Of a stretch of DNA of 64,000 bases, positions 1 through 7,697 are shown piece by piece (positions within the stretch are counted from its first letter, which is position 1; every line of letters starts with the position of its first letter). Source of the DNA: CALBGR01 sp964499935 (GTDB taxonomy: Bacteria > Patescibacteriota > Saccharimonadia > Saccharimonadales > UBA4665); NCBI GenBank assembly GCA_964499935.1, contig CAZCMS010000001.1, positions 186,001 to 250,000 on the forward strand, in the 5' to 3' direction. A program made the position numbers and the translations under genes. The notes beneath the pieces are model-generated. The model was not told the origin of the DNA and searched no databases. It saw only the letters and a program-made list of their open reading frames with translations.

Positions 1-53
1 ATCTGTAAAAAATCTTACTAAAAGACTCATAGGACAGGCGTACAATAACACCA

Positions 54-434
54 ATGAAGAAGAGCCCAAAAAAAGTCCTGGTCGTCGAAGATGAGCAGGC
101 GCTAAGCGCAGCATATAAAATAATATTAGAGAGTGCAGATTATCAGGTAACAACCGCATTTGATGGGCAGGAAGCACTTGATGCTGTCGGCAAAGAAGAT
201 CCAGATATTATCTTACTCGATCTTAAGATGCCTCGCATGGATGGCATCGCATTTCTTGAGGCATATCAGCCACAGCTCTTAAAAAAGAAGCCAAAAATTG
301 TGGTCTTTAGTAACTTTGATTTGCAGGATGAAATCGACAGAGCTTTTACGCTTGGTGCCGATAAGTATGTGCTAAAGGCATGGGCTGCCCCAAAAGATCT
401 TTTAAAAATTGTTAGTGAAATTGAAAAGATCTAA
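54..434 (+). CDS. Single-domain response regulator (CheY-like receiver)
   Basis: A 126-residue stand-alone receiver domain with no output domain. The acidic pocket (E12, D13), phospho-acceptor D56 in the LLDLKMPRMDG motif, the switch Ser at 86 and the invariant Lys at 108 are all present, so it should be phosphorylatable. No histidine kinase lies beside it in the window, so its partner is unknown. A TACAAT -10 box (41-46) lies 7 nt before the ATG and there is no Shine-Dalgarno sequence, which predicts a nearly leaderless mRNA. The next gene is convergent. Confidence 0.93.
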   Translation: MKKSPKKVLVVEDEQALSAAYKIILESADYQVTTAFDGQEALDAVGKEDPDIILLDLKMPRMDGIAFLEAYQPQLLKKKPKIVVFSNFDLQDEIDRAFTLGADKYVLKAWAAPKDLLKIVSEIEKI

Positions 435-445
435 TTAGCGCGTAG

Positions 446-1108
446 CTACTCTTCTAGATTAGTTATTTCTTTACCAACAGCTTTAATAACTAATTTTTTA
501 TCAACGATATATTTTTTATTGCGGTATGCGACTGCTCCAAGTCGCTTGAGGTTTCCAAGTTCGGTGGCAACAGTTTCGCGAGTAAGGCCAAGGCAGTTTG
601 CGATAGTTTGATGCGTCAAAGGAATTCCGAGGGTATATAATCCGGCTGCGGTTTCGTTTCCATGACGTATAGCAAGAAAATAAAAGAAATAAATAATCTT
701 ATCTTTTGCTCGAGGTTGCTGCAGCGCTAAGTTCCTGACAAGATTACTGTTGGCTATGTGGAGAAAACGGTCTAGAACGTACTGGTTAATTCCAGGATCT
801 TCCGATGTCTCGAAGGTAGTTTTTTCTATGGGTGCTAATTCGCAAGGAGTTAATGCCTCGTAGTAAAACATCGCAGATTTACTATAGCCATGAAGCCAAT
901 CAAGAGGAAACACATCGCCTTTTGTATAGAACCCGACTACGTACTCCTCGCCTTGATCGTCGATTGCATATACGCGCACAGAACCATCTTGTACAAGATA
1001 AGCTTGCCTGGGTGCTTCTCCTTGAAAATAGATAATATTACCCTTGCCAAATCTTCGAATTGGTTCGCATATTTGCTTCATTGTAGATATGTCGGCTATA
1101 TTTCCCAT
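446..1108 (-). CDS. Crp/Fnr family transcriptional regulator
   Basis: A 220-residue protein with an N-terminal cyclic-nucleotide-binding-like beta-barrel (about residues 15-110) and a C-terminal winged helix (about 145-215). The recognition-helix region reads LTHQTIANCLGLTRETVATE, typical of the Crp/Fnr HTH. No Fnr-type cysteine cluster is visible, so an oxygen-sensing Fe-S role is unlikely. The effector cannot be told from sequence. A TAGACT -10 box lies 6 nt upstream of the ATG on the minus strand, suggesting a leaderless transcript. It converges with the response regulator at 54-434; a functional link is possible but unproven. Confidence 0.9.
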   Translation of the reverse strand: MGNIADISTMKQICEPIRRFGKGNIIYFQGEAPRQAYLVQDGSVRVYAIDDQGEEYVVGFYTKGDVFPLDWLHGYSKSAMFYYEALTPCELAPIEKTTFETSEDPGINQYVLDRFLHIANSNLVRNLALQQPRAKDKIIYFFYFLAIRHGNETAAGLYTLGIPLTHQTIANCLGLTRETVATELGNLKRLGAVAYRNKKYIVDKKLVIKAVGKEITNLEE

Positions 1109-1238
1109 ACTTCTAGTCTAACGCGTGTGAACTATTTTACAAGAACGTTGTAATAGAATACACAGAGCGCACAGTAATTTCTTTGTACGATAGAGGTATG
1201 CTCATATCGAGTATGACAGTAAAAAGAGGGAGAAATGT

Positions 1239-1346
1239 ATGAAGCAAGATAAACGCTTACAACATAAAATTAACACATTCCTCGACAGGAAAACGTCACA
1301 GTATCCTGAGATTCAGGAATATGTCAGAGATCTTTCACGATTATAA
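1239..1346 (+). CDS. Small hypothetical protein, 35 aa
   Basis: A short ORF starting with ATG at 1239 after a good purine-rich ribosome binding site (AGAGGGAGA at 1225-1233). It ends with TAA 22 nt before the GlsB-type gene. The predicted peptide is charged (Lys/Arg/Asp/Gln-rich) with no membrane segment. Its spacing and strand suggest co-transcription with the downstream membrane protein gene. Coding status rests only on the ribosome binding site and operon position. Confidence 0.5.
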   Translation: MKQDKRLQHKINTFLDRKTSQYPEIQEYVRDLSRL

Positions 1347-1368
1347 ATCATAAAACAGAAGAGGTGCT

Positions 1369-1620
1369 ATGGGCATACTAGCATGGATTATATTAGGTGG
1401 TTTAGCGGGTTGGATAGCGTCAATGATTATGAGTACTAATGAAGATCAGGGTATATTTTTAAATATCATCGTAGGTATTATAGGTGCCGTACTCGGGGGC
1501 TTCATCGTGCAGATGTTAGGCGGATCAGGTATTGATGGGTTTAATCTGTATAGTTTGATTGTTGCGGTATTTGGAGCGATAGCATTACTTGCAGTGGTGA
1601 AAACAGTACGACGTAGTTAA
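1369..1620 (+). CDS. GlsB/YeaQ/YmgE family small membrane protein
   Basis: An 83-residue protein made of three hydrophobic segments rich in Gly (LGGLAGWIAS, IIVGIIGAVLGGFIVQMLGG, LIVAVFGAIALLAVV). This is the signature of the transglycosylase-associated (GlsB/YeaQ/YmgE) stress membrane protein family. Family members are small inner-membrane proteins often induced by general stress; the molecular role is not settled. It follows the 35-aa ORF, probably in one transcript, and is followed by an independent promoter at 1657. Confidence 0.9.
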   Translation: MGILAWIILGGLAGWIASMIMSTNEDQGIFLNIIVGIIGAVLGGFIVQMLGGSGIDGFNLYSLIVAVFGAIALLAVVKTVRRS

Positions 1621-1656
1621 GAGCCTTGATATACTCTTGTAATATTATATAGTCTA

Positions 1657-1685
1657 TTGACTAAGCATAAGAAATTTGCTATAAT
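1657..1685 (+). promoter_or_regulatory. Strong sigma-70-type promoter
   Basis: TTGACT (1657-1662), a 17-nt spacer, then TATAAT (1680-1685). Both hexamers are near consensus. It should start transcription near 1692 and drive the short unit that ends at the hairpin at 1870-1898. Confidence 0.75.
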
Positions 1686-1758
1686 AACAATGTTTGGTTA
1701 AAACAAACAAATCATATAAAATAAAGGTACAAACCCAAAACAAAAAGAAAGGAACAAA

Positions 1759-1851
1759 ATGAAAATAAGCAGCGATGCTTTATCTTTTGAGTTGGTTCCT
1801 ACCAACAACAAAAATATTGCAAAATTTGACGGATGGCTTAGAAGTCTCTAG
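1759..1851 (+). CDS. Small hypothetical protein, 30 aa, in a self-contained transcription unit
   Basis: A 30-codon ORF with ATG at 1759 preceded by AAAGGA (1748-1753) at suitable spacing. The product is unknown to me: it is neutral, without a membrane segment, and ends in a Trp-Leu-Arg-Ser-Leu tail. It has its own near-consensus promoter (1657-1685), a leader of about 65 nt and a strong terminator (1870-1898). The transcript of about 210 nt therefore carries nothing else. It could encode a peptide, or be a small RNA in which the ORF is incidental. Confidence 0.5.
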   Translation: MKISSDALSFELVPTNNKNIAKFDGWLRSL

Positions 1852-1869
1852 ACATTATCAAATGTAGCA

Positions 1870-1898
1870 AAAACCTCCACTTTTATGGTGGAGGTTTT
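1870..1898 (+). terminator. Rho-independent terminator
   Basis: Perfect 11-bp stem (AAAACCTCCAC at 1870-1880 with GTGGAGGTTTT at 1888-1898), 7-nt loop, then GTTTT. The A-run upstream makes it potentially bidirectional, so it may also end minus-strand transcripts from the gene at 1928-2626. Confidence 0.85.
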
Positions 1899-1927
1899 GT
1901 TTTGCAGAAAATCACAACGCATGTGAG

Positions 1928-2626
1928 CTATGGAGTTAATATCCACTTAATAACTTCTTGCTTGAGACGATAATATTCTTCTTCTTCAAACTGAATATTT
2001 GCTATACAGAATTTCTTGCTTGATATGTGTGAGCAGAACATGCACTCAAAGAGATCGTAGCAATCTTGCACAAAGAAACAGTTAGTGACTTTGCCAGACC
2101 AGATGACGTTGAAGCTATTTGAGCACTCTTTACTATCTTCAGCACGAATGCAGAATGTTGAAGCCTGTGATCGCTGGCTTGCTACAAGGAATTCACTACG
2201 TTGTACGCTGTCGCAGAACAGAATATTTTTTGAAGCAGTCACATCAGATGATCGATATACGTTTTCAGAACCATAGACCGCGTCACTTTCAGCAACACTT
2301 ACCGAGTCAATCTGTCGTTCGGTTGTCGTAAAATTTGTTTCTGCCCAGGCTGCTATAACTTCCTGAAGATTAGCAAGTGGGCGCGGTGGAAGCATCCAGT
2401 CATCAACTTCACTGCGCTTTCTAGCATTATCGAGCGTAATAAAACGGGTTGGGTTGACTGAGCTTGCCCAAGTCGGTTGATTGTCAGTGCCATCGTATAC
2501 TTGCTGGGGTAGGCGCAGATCAAATGCAAATTTTGTCATCGCTTGCTCGAGGCTGAGTGGATTTTGATAGCCAAAAATTTGTCCTATCGTTTTATCAAGA
2601 ATATCTTTTGCTTGCGCTGCGTCCAT
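1928..2626 (-). CDS. Hypothetical protein with C-terminal cysteine-rich motif
   Basis: A 232-residue soluble protein of unknown function. The C-terminal part has several spaced Cys residues in segments such as NCFFVQDCYDLFECMFC, followed by KKFCIANIQFEEEEYYRLK. I recall this pattern (Cys-Phe repeats leading to K-x-Y/F-C-I-x-N-x-Q/E-Y/F) as recurrent in uncharacterised Patescibacteria proteins. It suggests a repeated strand-rich or metal-binding fold. It lies 2 nt downstream of the HerA/TraG-like ATPase gene (2629-4638) and is surely co-transcribed with it, so it is probably a partner of that ATPase. Confidence 0.75.
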   Translation of the reverse strand: MDAAQAKDILDKTIGQIFGYQNPLSLEQAMTKFAFDLRLPQQVYDGTDNQPTWASSVNPTRFITLDNARKRSEVDDWMLPPRPLANLQEVIAAWAETNFTTTERQIDSVSVAESDAVYGSENVYRSSDVTASKNILFCDSVQRSEFLVASQRSQASTFCIRAEDSKECSNSFNVIWSGKVTNCFFVQDCYDLFECMFCSHISSKKFCIANIQFEEEEYYRLKQEVIKWILTP

Positions 2627-2628
2627 TA

Positions 2629-4638
2629 TTATTTACTCCTTCTTAGGTCTTTGCGACTTGATGATTGTGATGCTAAAAACTCGGTAAGATTCATAGGTGC
2701 AGGGGTTATAGATGCTTGCTCTGTATTAGGTGTTAAGGATTGTGGTGTAGGCGTGTCTATGGTAGCTGTAGCTTGTTTTTTAGCCGCATGTTCATCGAAT
2801 TTTACAGGCATTTGCTGTTCGTACGTTTTAAGTTCTGCTGGAGCAACATATGGGGCAGGCGTGAAGTCCATTGTCTTCGCTTTAATGACCGGAAGAATTT
2901 GACCTTCACTACTCAGGCGCAATAAACATTCGCGTACATTAAGAGAGGTAAGCATCCGGGTACGGATCTCCGTTTCTTTGTTGCCAACTTCCTTGCCTTC
3001 TAGGAGTGTTTCTTTTGGAAGTTCGATTGTCAGGTTGCCTTCAAGTGCTCGAGCATCTTCTTCGGATACACGAAAAACATAGTAATTGCTGGTGTTGGCA
3101 AAGATTGCATCTTGTAGGTTTTTCTCGATTTGCCCAAAGTACTGTTGTGTTAAGAATACAAACAGGTTATATTTGCGGGCTTCGGCAAGAATTTGTGCAA
3201 GAGCTGGATTTTGTACGACTGAAACCTCGTCGACAATAAGAATGACTTTTTCACTGAATGCGCGGGCTTGTGCAAGAAGAAAAATCTGCTGGATAAGTAA
3301 TCCTGCTACAGTCTTGACGACTTTTTCGCCCATGCTGACCTTATTAAGTGAAAAGACAGTTAAGAAATTACCACTAATTAATTTTGCCAACGAACTACTA
3401 TTTTCGTTTTGCTGTGACATTGCAGGTTGTAGTTGCATCTCGTCAACCAGCGACACAATAGGAAGGATCGCTTCATTATAACTTTGCGTTCGCAGCTCAT
3501 TAAAATCAGTAGAAAAGAAGCGAATTATGTTCTGAGGCACGTATTCCTGCACATGATCAATAATCTGATTACGGTATTCGATATCTGTTAAAAGACGCTT
3601 AAGATTCTCAAGCGACATAACTTGCGCGGTCATTAATATGAAAAGACTAAAGCGTAATACACGTTCTAGTTTTGGGTTGTGCTGATCGGCAAGGAGTGAT
3701 TTGAATAATGTGCCAGTAAGTTCTGTTGCAGCAGATATGTCGGTACCTGCTCCGCCAAATAATTCTGCACCGTCATCTTGTCCTTTAAAGCTGATAACAC
3801 CGCTATTATGAATGCTTTTTAAGTCTTGTTCCAGCGCTGCATGAGGGTCGATCACGATAACACGATAATTTTGTCGCATTGCAGAATTGGCCTGTAGTTT
3901 ATCTATAAATAGCCCGATAAGCTTAGATTTACCACTGCCACTTGCACCAATAATGAACGAGTGTTTGTCAAAATCGTAGCTGTTAAGTGGAAGGTAGTAG
4001 TTTTTTGGCAAGTAGGGAAAGGTGTCGACTTCAAACACTGCTTCCAAGGGTTCGCTGCGCATTATGTGCATAGATTTTTGGATATCGAGGTATTTTGGCT
4101 GTTTTTTTCGCATATATTTTGTGTTGGTCTGGAAATCTACAGCGAGCAGATGGCTTGGTAGTATAAGGAGTTTCTTTTTGCCAAGACTGTATTGCCCGGC
4201 TGCATTTTTGAAGTAAAACGAAAGATCGGCATACGCTTTTTCAACGTTAATGGTGCGAACGGTAAATGTAGCCCATTCCAATTCCTTGCCACGCTTTACC
4301 TGGTATTTTTCCCGAAAATCAAGGATGTTGCCACCACTCACAAGTTGCACAAATCGCTCGCCTCCATGATGTTGAGGCAGGGCTACAATACTTGGCTCTA
4401 TAGGTCGAAGCACAACTCCCTCAAGATTACTCGAAAGTATACTAAGATCTTTGTTCGCTCCAAGATAGTAATGCACGGTGTTATTTTCGACATGGACCAC
4501 AAGTTTCCAGCTTTTTAGAAACCCAATATATTGAGATATCGCCAGAAGAGTTTTTTGCCACTGTGTATTGTCATAACTATCGTGCAGCAAATAGAGCTCA
4601 AACCAATAGCTGAAACCATGATGCTTACTGGTGGACAT
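2629..4638 (-). CDS. HerA/VirB4/TraG-like P-loop ATPase (DUF87-type)
   Basis: A 669-residue ATPase. The N-terminal 200 residues form an uncharacterised alpha/beta region. The motor domain starts near residue 225 with Walker A GASGSGKS (about 230-237). Walker B is VILIVDEVSVVQ (about 465-475), followed by the sensor-like FVFLTQQYFGQIE. The C-terminal tail is Pro/Thr/Gln-rich and probably disordered. Homologs are DNA- or protein-pumping ATPases of conjugation, type IV secretion and the HerA family, and Patescibacteria commonly encode several. No other secretion subunits lie beside it. It forms a two-gene operon with the Cys-motif protein. A second member is encoded at 17882-20401. Confidence 0.87.
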   Translation of the reverse strand: MSTSKHHGFSYWFELYLLHDSYDNTQWQKTLLAISQYIGFLKSWKLVVHVENNTVHYYLGANKDLSILSSNLEGVVLRPIEPSIVALPQHHGGERFVQLVSGGNILDFREKYQVKRGKELEWATFTVRTINVEKAYADLSFYFKNAAGQYSLGKKKLLILPSHLLAVDFQTNTKYMRKKQPKYLDIQKSMHIMRSEPLEAVFEVDTFPYLPKNYYLPLNSYDFDKHSFIIGASGSGKSKLIGLFIDKLQANSAMRQNYRVIVIDPHAALEQDLKSIHNSGVISFKGQDDGAELFGGAGTDISAATELTGTLFKSLLADQHNPKLERVLRFSLFILMTAQVMSLENLKRLLTDIEYRNQIIDHVQEYVPQNIIRFFSTDFNELRTQSYNEAILPIVSLVDEMQLQPAMSQQNENSSSLAKLISGNFLTVFSLNKVSMGEKVVKTVAGLLIQQIFLLAQARAFSEKVILIVDEVSVVQNPALAQILAEARKYNLFVFLTQQYFGQIEKNLQDAIFANTSNYYVFRVSEEDARALEGNLTIELPKETLLEGKEVGNKETEIRTRMLTSLNVRECLLRLSSEGQILPVIKAKTMDFTPAPYVAPAELKTYEQQMPVKFDEHAAKKQATATIDTPTPQSLTPNTEQASITPAPMNLTEFLASQSSSRKDLRRSK

Positions 4639-4828
4639 AGTACTGATTATTGTCTCACGAAGTTGTGTTGAAGCCTACAGAAGTGCCTACGTAAATGTCA
4701 AAATACAGCATAACAAAAATGCACAGAGGTAGTGCGAGACTTGCATAAATTAATAAAAAGTATTAAAATAGTCCTGGTAAATTCATCAGCTGTTCCCGAG
4801 ATATACTTTGGTTGAGAGCATGAATTTT

Positions 4829-4841
4829 GCTCTTTTACTTT
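4829..4841 (+). repeat. Left arm of 13-bp inverted repeat flanking the collagen-like gene
   Basis: GCTCTTTTACTTT at 4829-4841 is the exact reverse complement of AAAGTAAAAGAGC at 6222-6234. Allowing mismatches, the match extends inward to 17 of 19 positions. The arm also contributes to a small local hairpin (AGAGCA 4815-4820 with TGCTCT 4828-4833). No target-site duplication is visible outside the arms. Confidence 0.6.
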
Positions 4842-4880
4842 GGTATTAGGAATGGTACGACCTAGAAGGAGATGAGCCTA

Positions 4881-6182
4881 GTGCTCAAGAAGTCCAATTC
4901 GCGACAGTTGTCGCAGAAGGTGCGCGTCACCTTGATGGTGTTGCTGATGGCCTGCGGGCTTTCGGCGTCTGTCACCACGAGTGGTGCTTTGGCGGCGACC
5001 AAGAGCGATCGGGCTCAGGTTTCCGGTAAGGACATCAAGCGTGGCTCGGTGGCTCTGAATCGTCTGAGCAAGGGTACCCAGGCCAAGATCAAGCGTCTCG
5101 AGCGCGATAATCGGCAGCTCAAGCTCGAGAACAAGAAGTTCGAGGAGCGTTTGGCGAAGCTGGAGGCTGCTGCTCCGGTGCCCGGTCCGCAAGGTCCGGC
5201 TGGCCCTCAGGGTCCGAAGGGCGACAAGGGTGACACCGGCGAGCAGGGTCCGCAAGGCCCGAAGGGTGACGATGGAGCTCAGGGTGAGCAAGGTCCCAAG
5301 GGTGACACCGGCGCTGCTGGTAAGGACGGCAAAGATGGCGTTGACGGCAAGAATGGCCTGAATGGTCAGGACGGCAAGGACGGCGACAAGGGTGACACCG
5401 GCGAGCAGGGTCCGCAAGGCCCGAAGGGTAGGGATGGTGTCGATGGCGCTACCGGTCCTCAGGGTCCGGCTGGCCCGAAGGGTGACACCGGTGCCACGGG
5501 TCCGCAAGGGAATCCCGGTCGGAATGCCGACGGTTCTTACTCGCGCGATGTAACGGCGAGTGGCGACCACGGTGTGACCGTCGGGAAGACGCGCGGTAGC
5601 GGTAACGGTCTGCCCGACAACGGCTCCGCCTCGATCGACGAGAACGGGCTGCAGCTTGGTATTGCTGCCCCTGGTGGTGGTTTCGGCGGGGCATACTTGC
5701 CTTCGTTCCCTTCGGCTGATCGACCGCTGTTGAGCGATCTCAAGGCGCTCGAGTACGAGTGGTCGGTGGCAAGTCGTGTCGCCAACTCGGTCGCACCGTC
5801 GGTCAAGATCGATATCGTGGGTGCGTGCTCTACGCCGACGTCTTGCAGTCGCAATACGACGTTGGTTCTGGAGCCGTATTACACGGTCGGTGGTGCTGCT
5901 ACGAGTGGCAAGACCGATGGCCTGGACGACGTTGCCCCCACGAAGTGGTGGTCCACGCAGTCCATCGTTGGTGCCGCAGATCGGAACCAGTTTGTTCCGT
6001 TCAGCACGATTCTGGCCAATAGCCCCAATGCGCGCATCTCGCGTGTCTACGTGGAGGCTGGCCAGAACTCCAAGGGTGCTCCTTGGGCAAACGATACCGC
6101 CGGTTTCTCCGGATCGGTGAAGTGGCTCAAGCTCCGCTACGCAGGGCAGAAGACGCTCTTGTACCTCTTCGGCACCAACTAG
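4881..6182 (+). CDS. Secreted collagen-like (Gly-X-Y repeat) surface protein, GC-rich
   Basis: The start is placed at GTG 4881, which lies 9 nt after AGAAGGAG (4864-4871). The upstream in-frame ATG at 4872 is too close to that site. Measured from the ATG, the protein has a positively charged N-terminus and hydrophobic signal segment (about 18-42). A basic/coiled-coil stretch follows (about 65-100), then 38 uninterrupted Gly-X-Y triplets (about 105-218), then a 200-residue globular C-terminal domain with one Cys pair. Such proteins form trimeric fibres on cell surfaces. GC content (clearly above 60% by eye) and G/C-ending codons differ sharply from all neighbours at about 42%. This suggests transfer from a high-GC organism; the N-terminal style recalls actinobacterial collagen-like proteins. 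Confidence 0.9.
   Translation: MLKKSNSRQLSQKVRVTLMVLLMACGLSASVTTSGALAATKSDRAQVSGKDIKRGSVALNRLSKGTQAKIKRLERDNRQLKLENKKFEERLAKLEAAAPVPGPQGPAGPQGPKGDKGDTGEQGPQGPKGDDGAQGEQGPKGDTGAAGKDGKDGVDGKNGLNGQDGKDGDKGDTGEQGPQGPKGRDGVDGATGPQGPAGPKGDTGATGPQGNPGRNADGSYSRDVTASGDHGVTVGKTRGSGNGLPDNGSASIDENGLQLGIAAPGGGFGGAYLPSFPSADRPLLSDLKALEYEWSVASRVANSVAPSVKIDIVGACSTPTSCSRNTTLVLEPYYTVGGAATSGKTDGLDDVAPTKWWSTQSIVGAADRNQFVPFSTILANSPNARISRVYVEAGQNSKGAPWANDTAGFSGSVKWLKLRYAGQKTLLYLFGTN
5220..5429 (+). repeat. 48-bp exact direct repeat inside the collagen-like gene
   Basis: The segment 5220-5267 is repeated without change at 5382-5429 (offset 162 bp, so in frame; it encodes GDKGDTGEQGPQGPKG). Such exact repeats allow in-frame length change of the collagen stalk by recombination or slippage. 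Confidence 0.8.
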
Positions 6183-6221
6183 CCACCCTCGGGATGTGCC
6201 ACTAGGTGCATCAGCAGTACT

Positions 6222-6234
6222 AAAGTAAAAGAGC
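6222..6234 (-). repeat. Right arm of 13-bp inverted repeat flanking the collagen-like gene
   Basis: AAAGTAAAAGAGC at 6222-6234, exact inverse of 4829-4841. It lies 39 bp after the stop codon and directly before the long hairpin at 6237-6289. Confidence 0.6.
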
Positions 6235-6236
6235 TC

Positions 6237-6289
6237 GCGACGGAATTCGTTTTTGTATTAGGGTGTCCCCTAACAACGTTTTCCGTCGC
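6237..6289. terminator. Long nested hairpin after the collagen-like gene (terminator or element end)
   Basis: GCGACGGAA (6237-6245) pairs exactly with TTCCGTCGC (6281-6289). Inside it CGTT pairs with AACG, and at the tip TTAGGG (6258-6263) pairs with CCCTAA (6268-6273). There is no clear T-run, so it may be a non-canonical terminator, an RNA-stabilising 3' hairpin, or part of the boundary of the acquired segment. Confidence 0.5.
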
Positions 6290-6348
6290 AGTTCCATGAT
6301 TATACTTTCAAATTTTACTCTTCTTATTTTTTATAAAAATATATCAAG

Positions 6349-6885
6349 TTACAAATCAGAGATACTTAGTTTTTCTAGTATATCGTCGACAATTTGTTCA
6401 ATAGGTTGTCGAGCATCAATAATGACAGCACCGAATGCTCTATACTCAGCTTCTTTTGTTTCATTATTTTCAATAGCTGCTGCTAGCTCATGAGGCTTGG
6501 TCCCGTAAGTGTGATTACGTGGGATTACGACTCTCTCTCGTATAGTTGCTTCATCGGTCTGAAGCCATATAACATTTTTGCACAACGTACGTATCTCGGC
6601 TTCGTTAGCTCCACCACCACATAAAAAGACTGAGGTATCGTGTGCAGTATTGAGAACTTGCTGTACCCAACCAATGGATATTCGCCATTCATGTTGATCG
6701 AACCAGGTTTTTGTACGTTCAGGTACTTGTCCAAATTCCGCAGCCCGCTCGCCTGTTTCTTTATTGAACCACGCACTGATACCATTGTGTTCGGTGTCGT
6801 AGGCTTCATATCCTCGCTGCCTTAATACTTTAGCAACAGTTGTTTTACCAGATGTAGATGTGCCTGTTACAAGAAATAATGCCAT
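6349..6885 (-). CDS. Small P-loop kinase-like ATPase (AAA_33 type)
   Basis: A 178-residue protein with N-terminal Walker A GTSTSGKTT (residues 8-16) and a layout like small nucleoside, shikimate or adenylylsulfate kinases. Shared landmarks with the paralog at 39504-40034 are GYEAYD after the first helix, a VFLC strand, and an R-x-N-x-x-G-x-x-PHE segment likely forming the lid. The substrate is unknown. A TAGACT -10 box lies 7 nt before the ATG with no Shine-Dalgarno, so the mRNA is probably leaderless. It is transcribed toward the GC-rich collagen-like segment and divergently from the HAD gene. Confidence 0.8.
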   Translation of the reverse strand: MALFLVTGTSTSGKTTVAKVLRQRGYEAYDTEHNGISAWFNKETGERAAEFGQVPERTKTWFDQHEWRISIGWVQQVLNTAHDTSVFLCGGGANEAEIRTLCKNVIWLQTDEATIRERVVIPRNHTYGTKPHELAAAIENNETKEAEYRAFGAVIIDARQPIEQIVDDILEKLSISDL

Positions 6886-6989
6886 GTTCGGTAGTCTATC
6901 ACGCTACAAAAACAGATAACAAGGCAATTTCGTGAACTATATCGAAGTAATAATTTGTAGAATACCGGATAATATTTTATTATTCAGTC

Positions 6990-7697
6990 ATGGCAGTTGA
7001 ATCTCTTTTATTTGATATTGATGAGGTAGTAGTAGCCTCAACCCCATTACAATTACAGGCAGAGCAGGTAACTGCTCGCGAAATGGCGCAAAAATACCGA
7101 CCTGCACCAGAGTATGTTGGCTTAAGAAATGGCGACGAAGAGCAAATTGACTAGGCGCAATTTAAAGGTATGGCAAGAGTCTCGATTGCTGCAGAGATTT
7201 GGGGTATTGAATCTGGTAGTGAATTGGCAGACGAGTATCGCTCAAGTGTGGTGCGAAGTACAATAGCGATTGCGGGGCCTGACAGCGTGCCGTTTGTAGC
7301 TGGCGCAGAAGAGGGGCTCACTAGGTTGCAAGAGCTAGGGCTACTGATGGCTGCAGTAACTTCAAGTCACAGAGACATCTATAGCGCGTACGACCGCATA
7401 TTAGATTTGAGTCGTTTTTTTGACGAATCCGTAACTCACGGCGAAGCAGATCATAACAAGCCAGAACCTCATCCGTATTTGCTTGCGGCTGAACGCGTAG
7501 GGGCTGAAGCTGCAAAATCTGTTGTTATCGAAGACTCTGGTAGTGGTATCCGGTCAGGCTTGGCTGCTGGGGCAATTGTGCTAGGAATTGCTACCACAAC
7601 TACCGCAGAAAAACTGCAAGACCTGGGCGTACACCACGCTCTTGAAAATTGGGCAGAACTTGTACTTCAGATTAATAAAATGAAACGTATCTCCTAA
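6990..7697 (+). pseudogene. HAD-superfamily hydrolase interrupted by an in-frame TAG
   Basis: Reading from ATG 6990 gives the start of a HAD phosphatase (LLFDIDEVVVAS, HAD motif I DxD). Codon 55 is TAG (7152-7154), after which the same frame continues to 7697. The remaining family features are all there: motif II Ser in AAVTSSH, motif III Lys in NKPEP, and motif IV in VVIEDSGSGIRSG. The downstream part (from ATG 7170) lacks motif I and could not be catalytic alone. The frame is otherwise intact, so the break is a recent nonsense change, a sequencing error, or a readthrough site. Motif I has Glu where beta-phosphoglucomutase-like enzymes usually have Gly. Confidence 0.75.

Noticed and set aside
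5220..5429. Possible CRISPR or tandem array in the collagen-like gene
   Set aside because: Only one exact 48-bp duplication, in frame and explained by Gly-X-Y coding. I saw no regularly spaced repeats anywhere in the window.
4878..5570. Long minus-strand open frame opposite the collagen-like gene
   Set aside because: It is a shadow of the Gly-X-Y coding repeats in high-GC DNA; its composition (Leu/Thr/Arg repeats) is an artefact of that periodicity.
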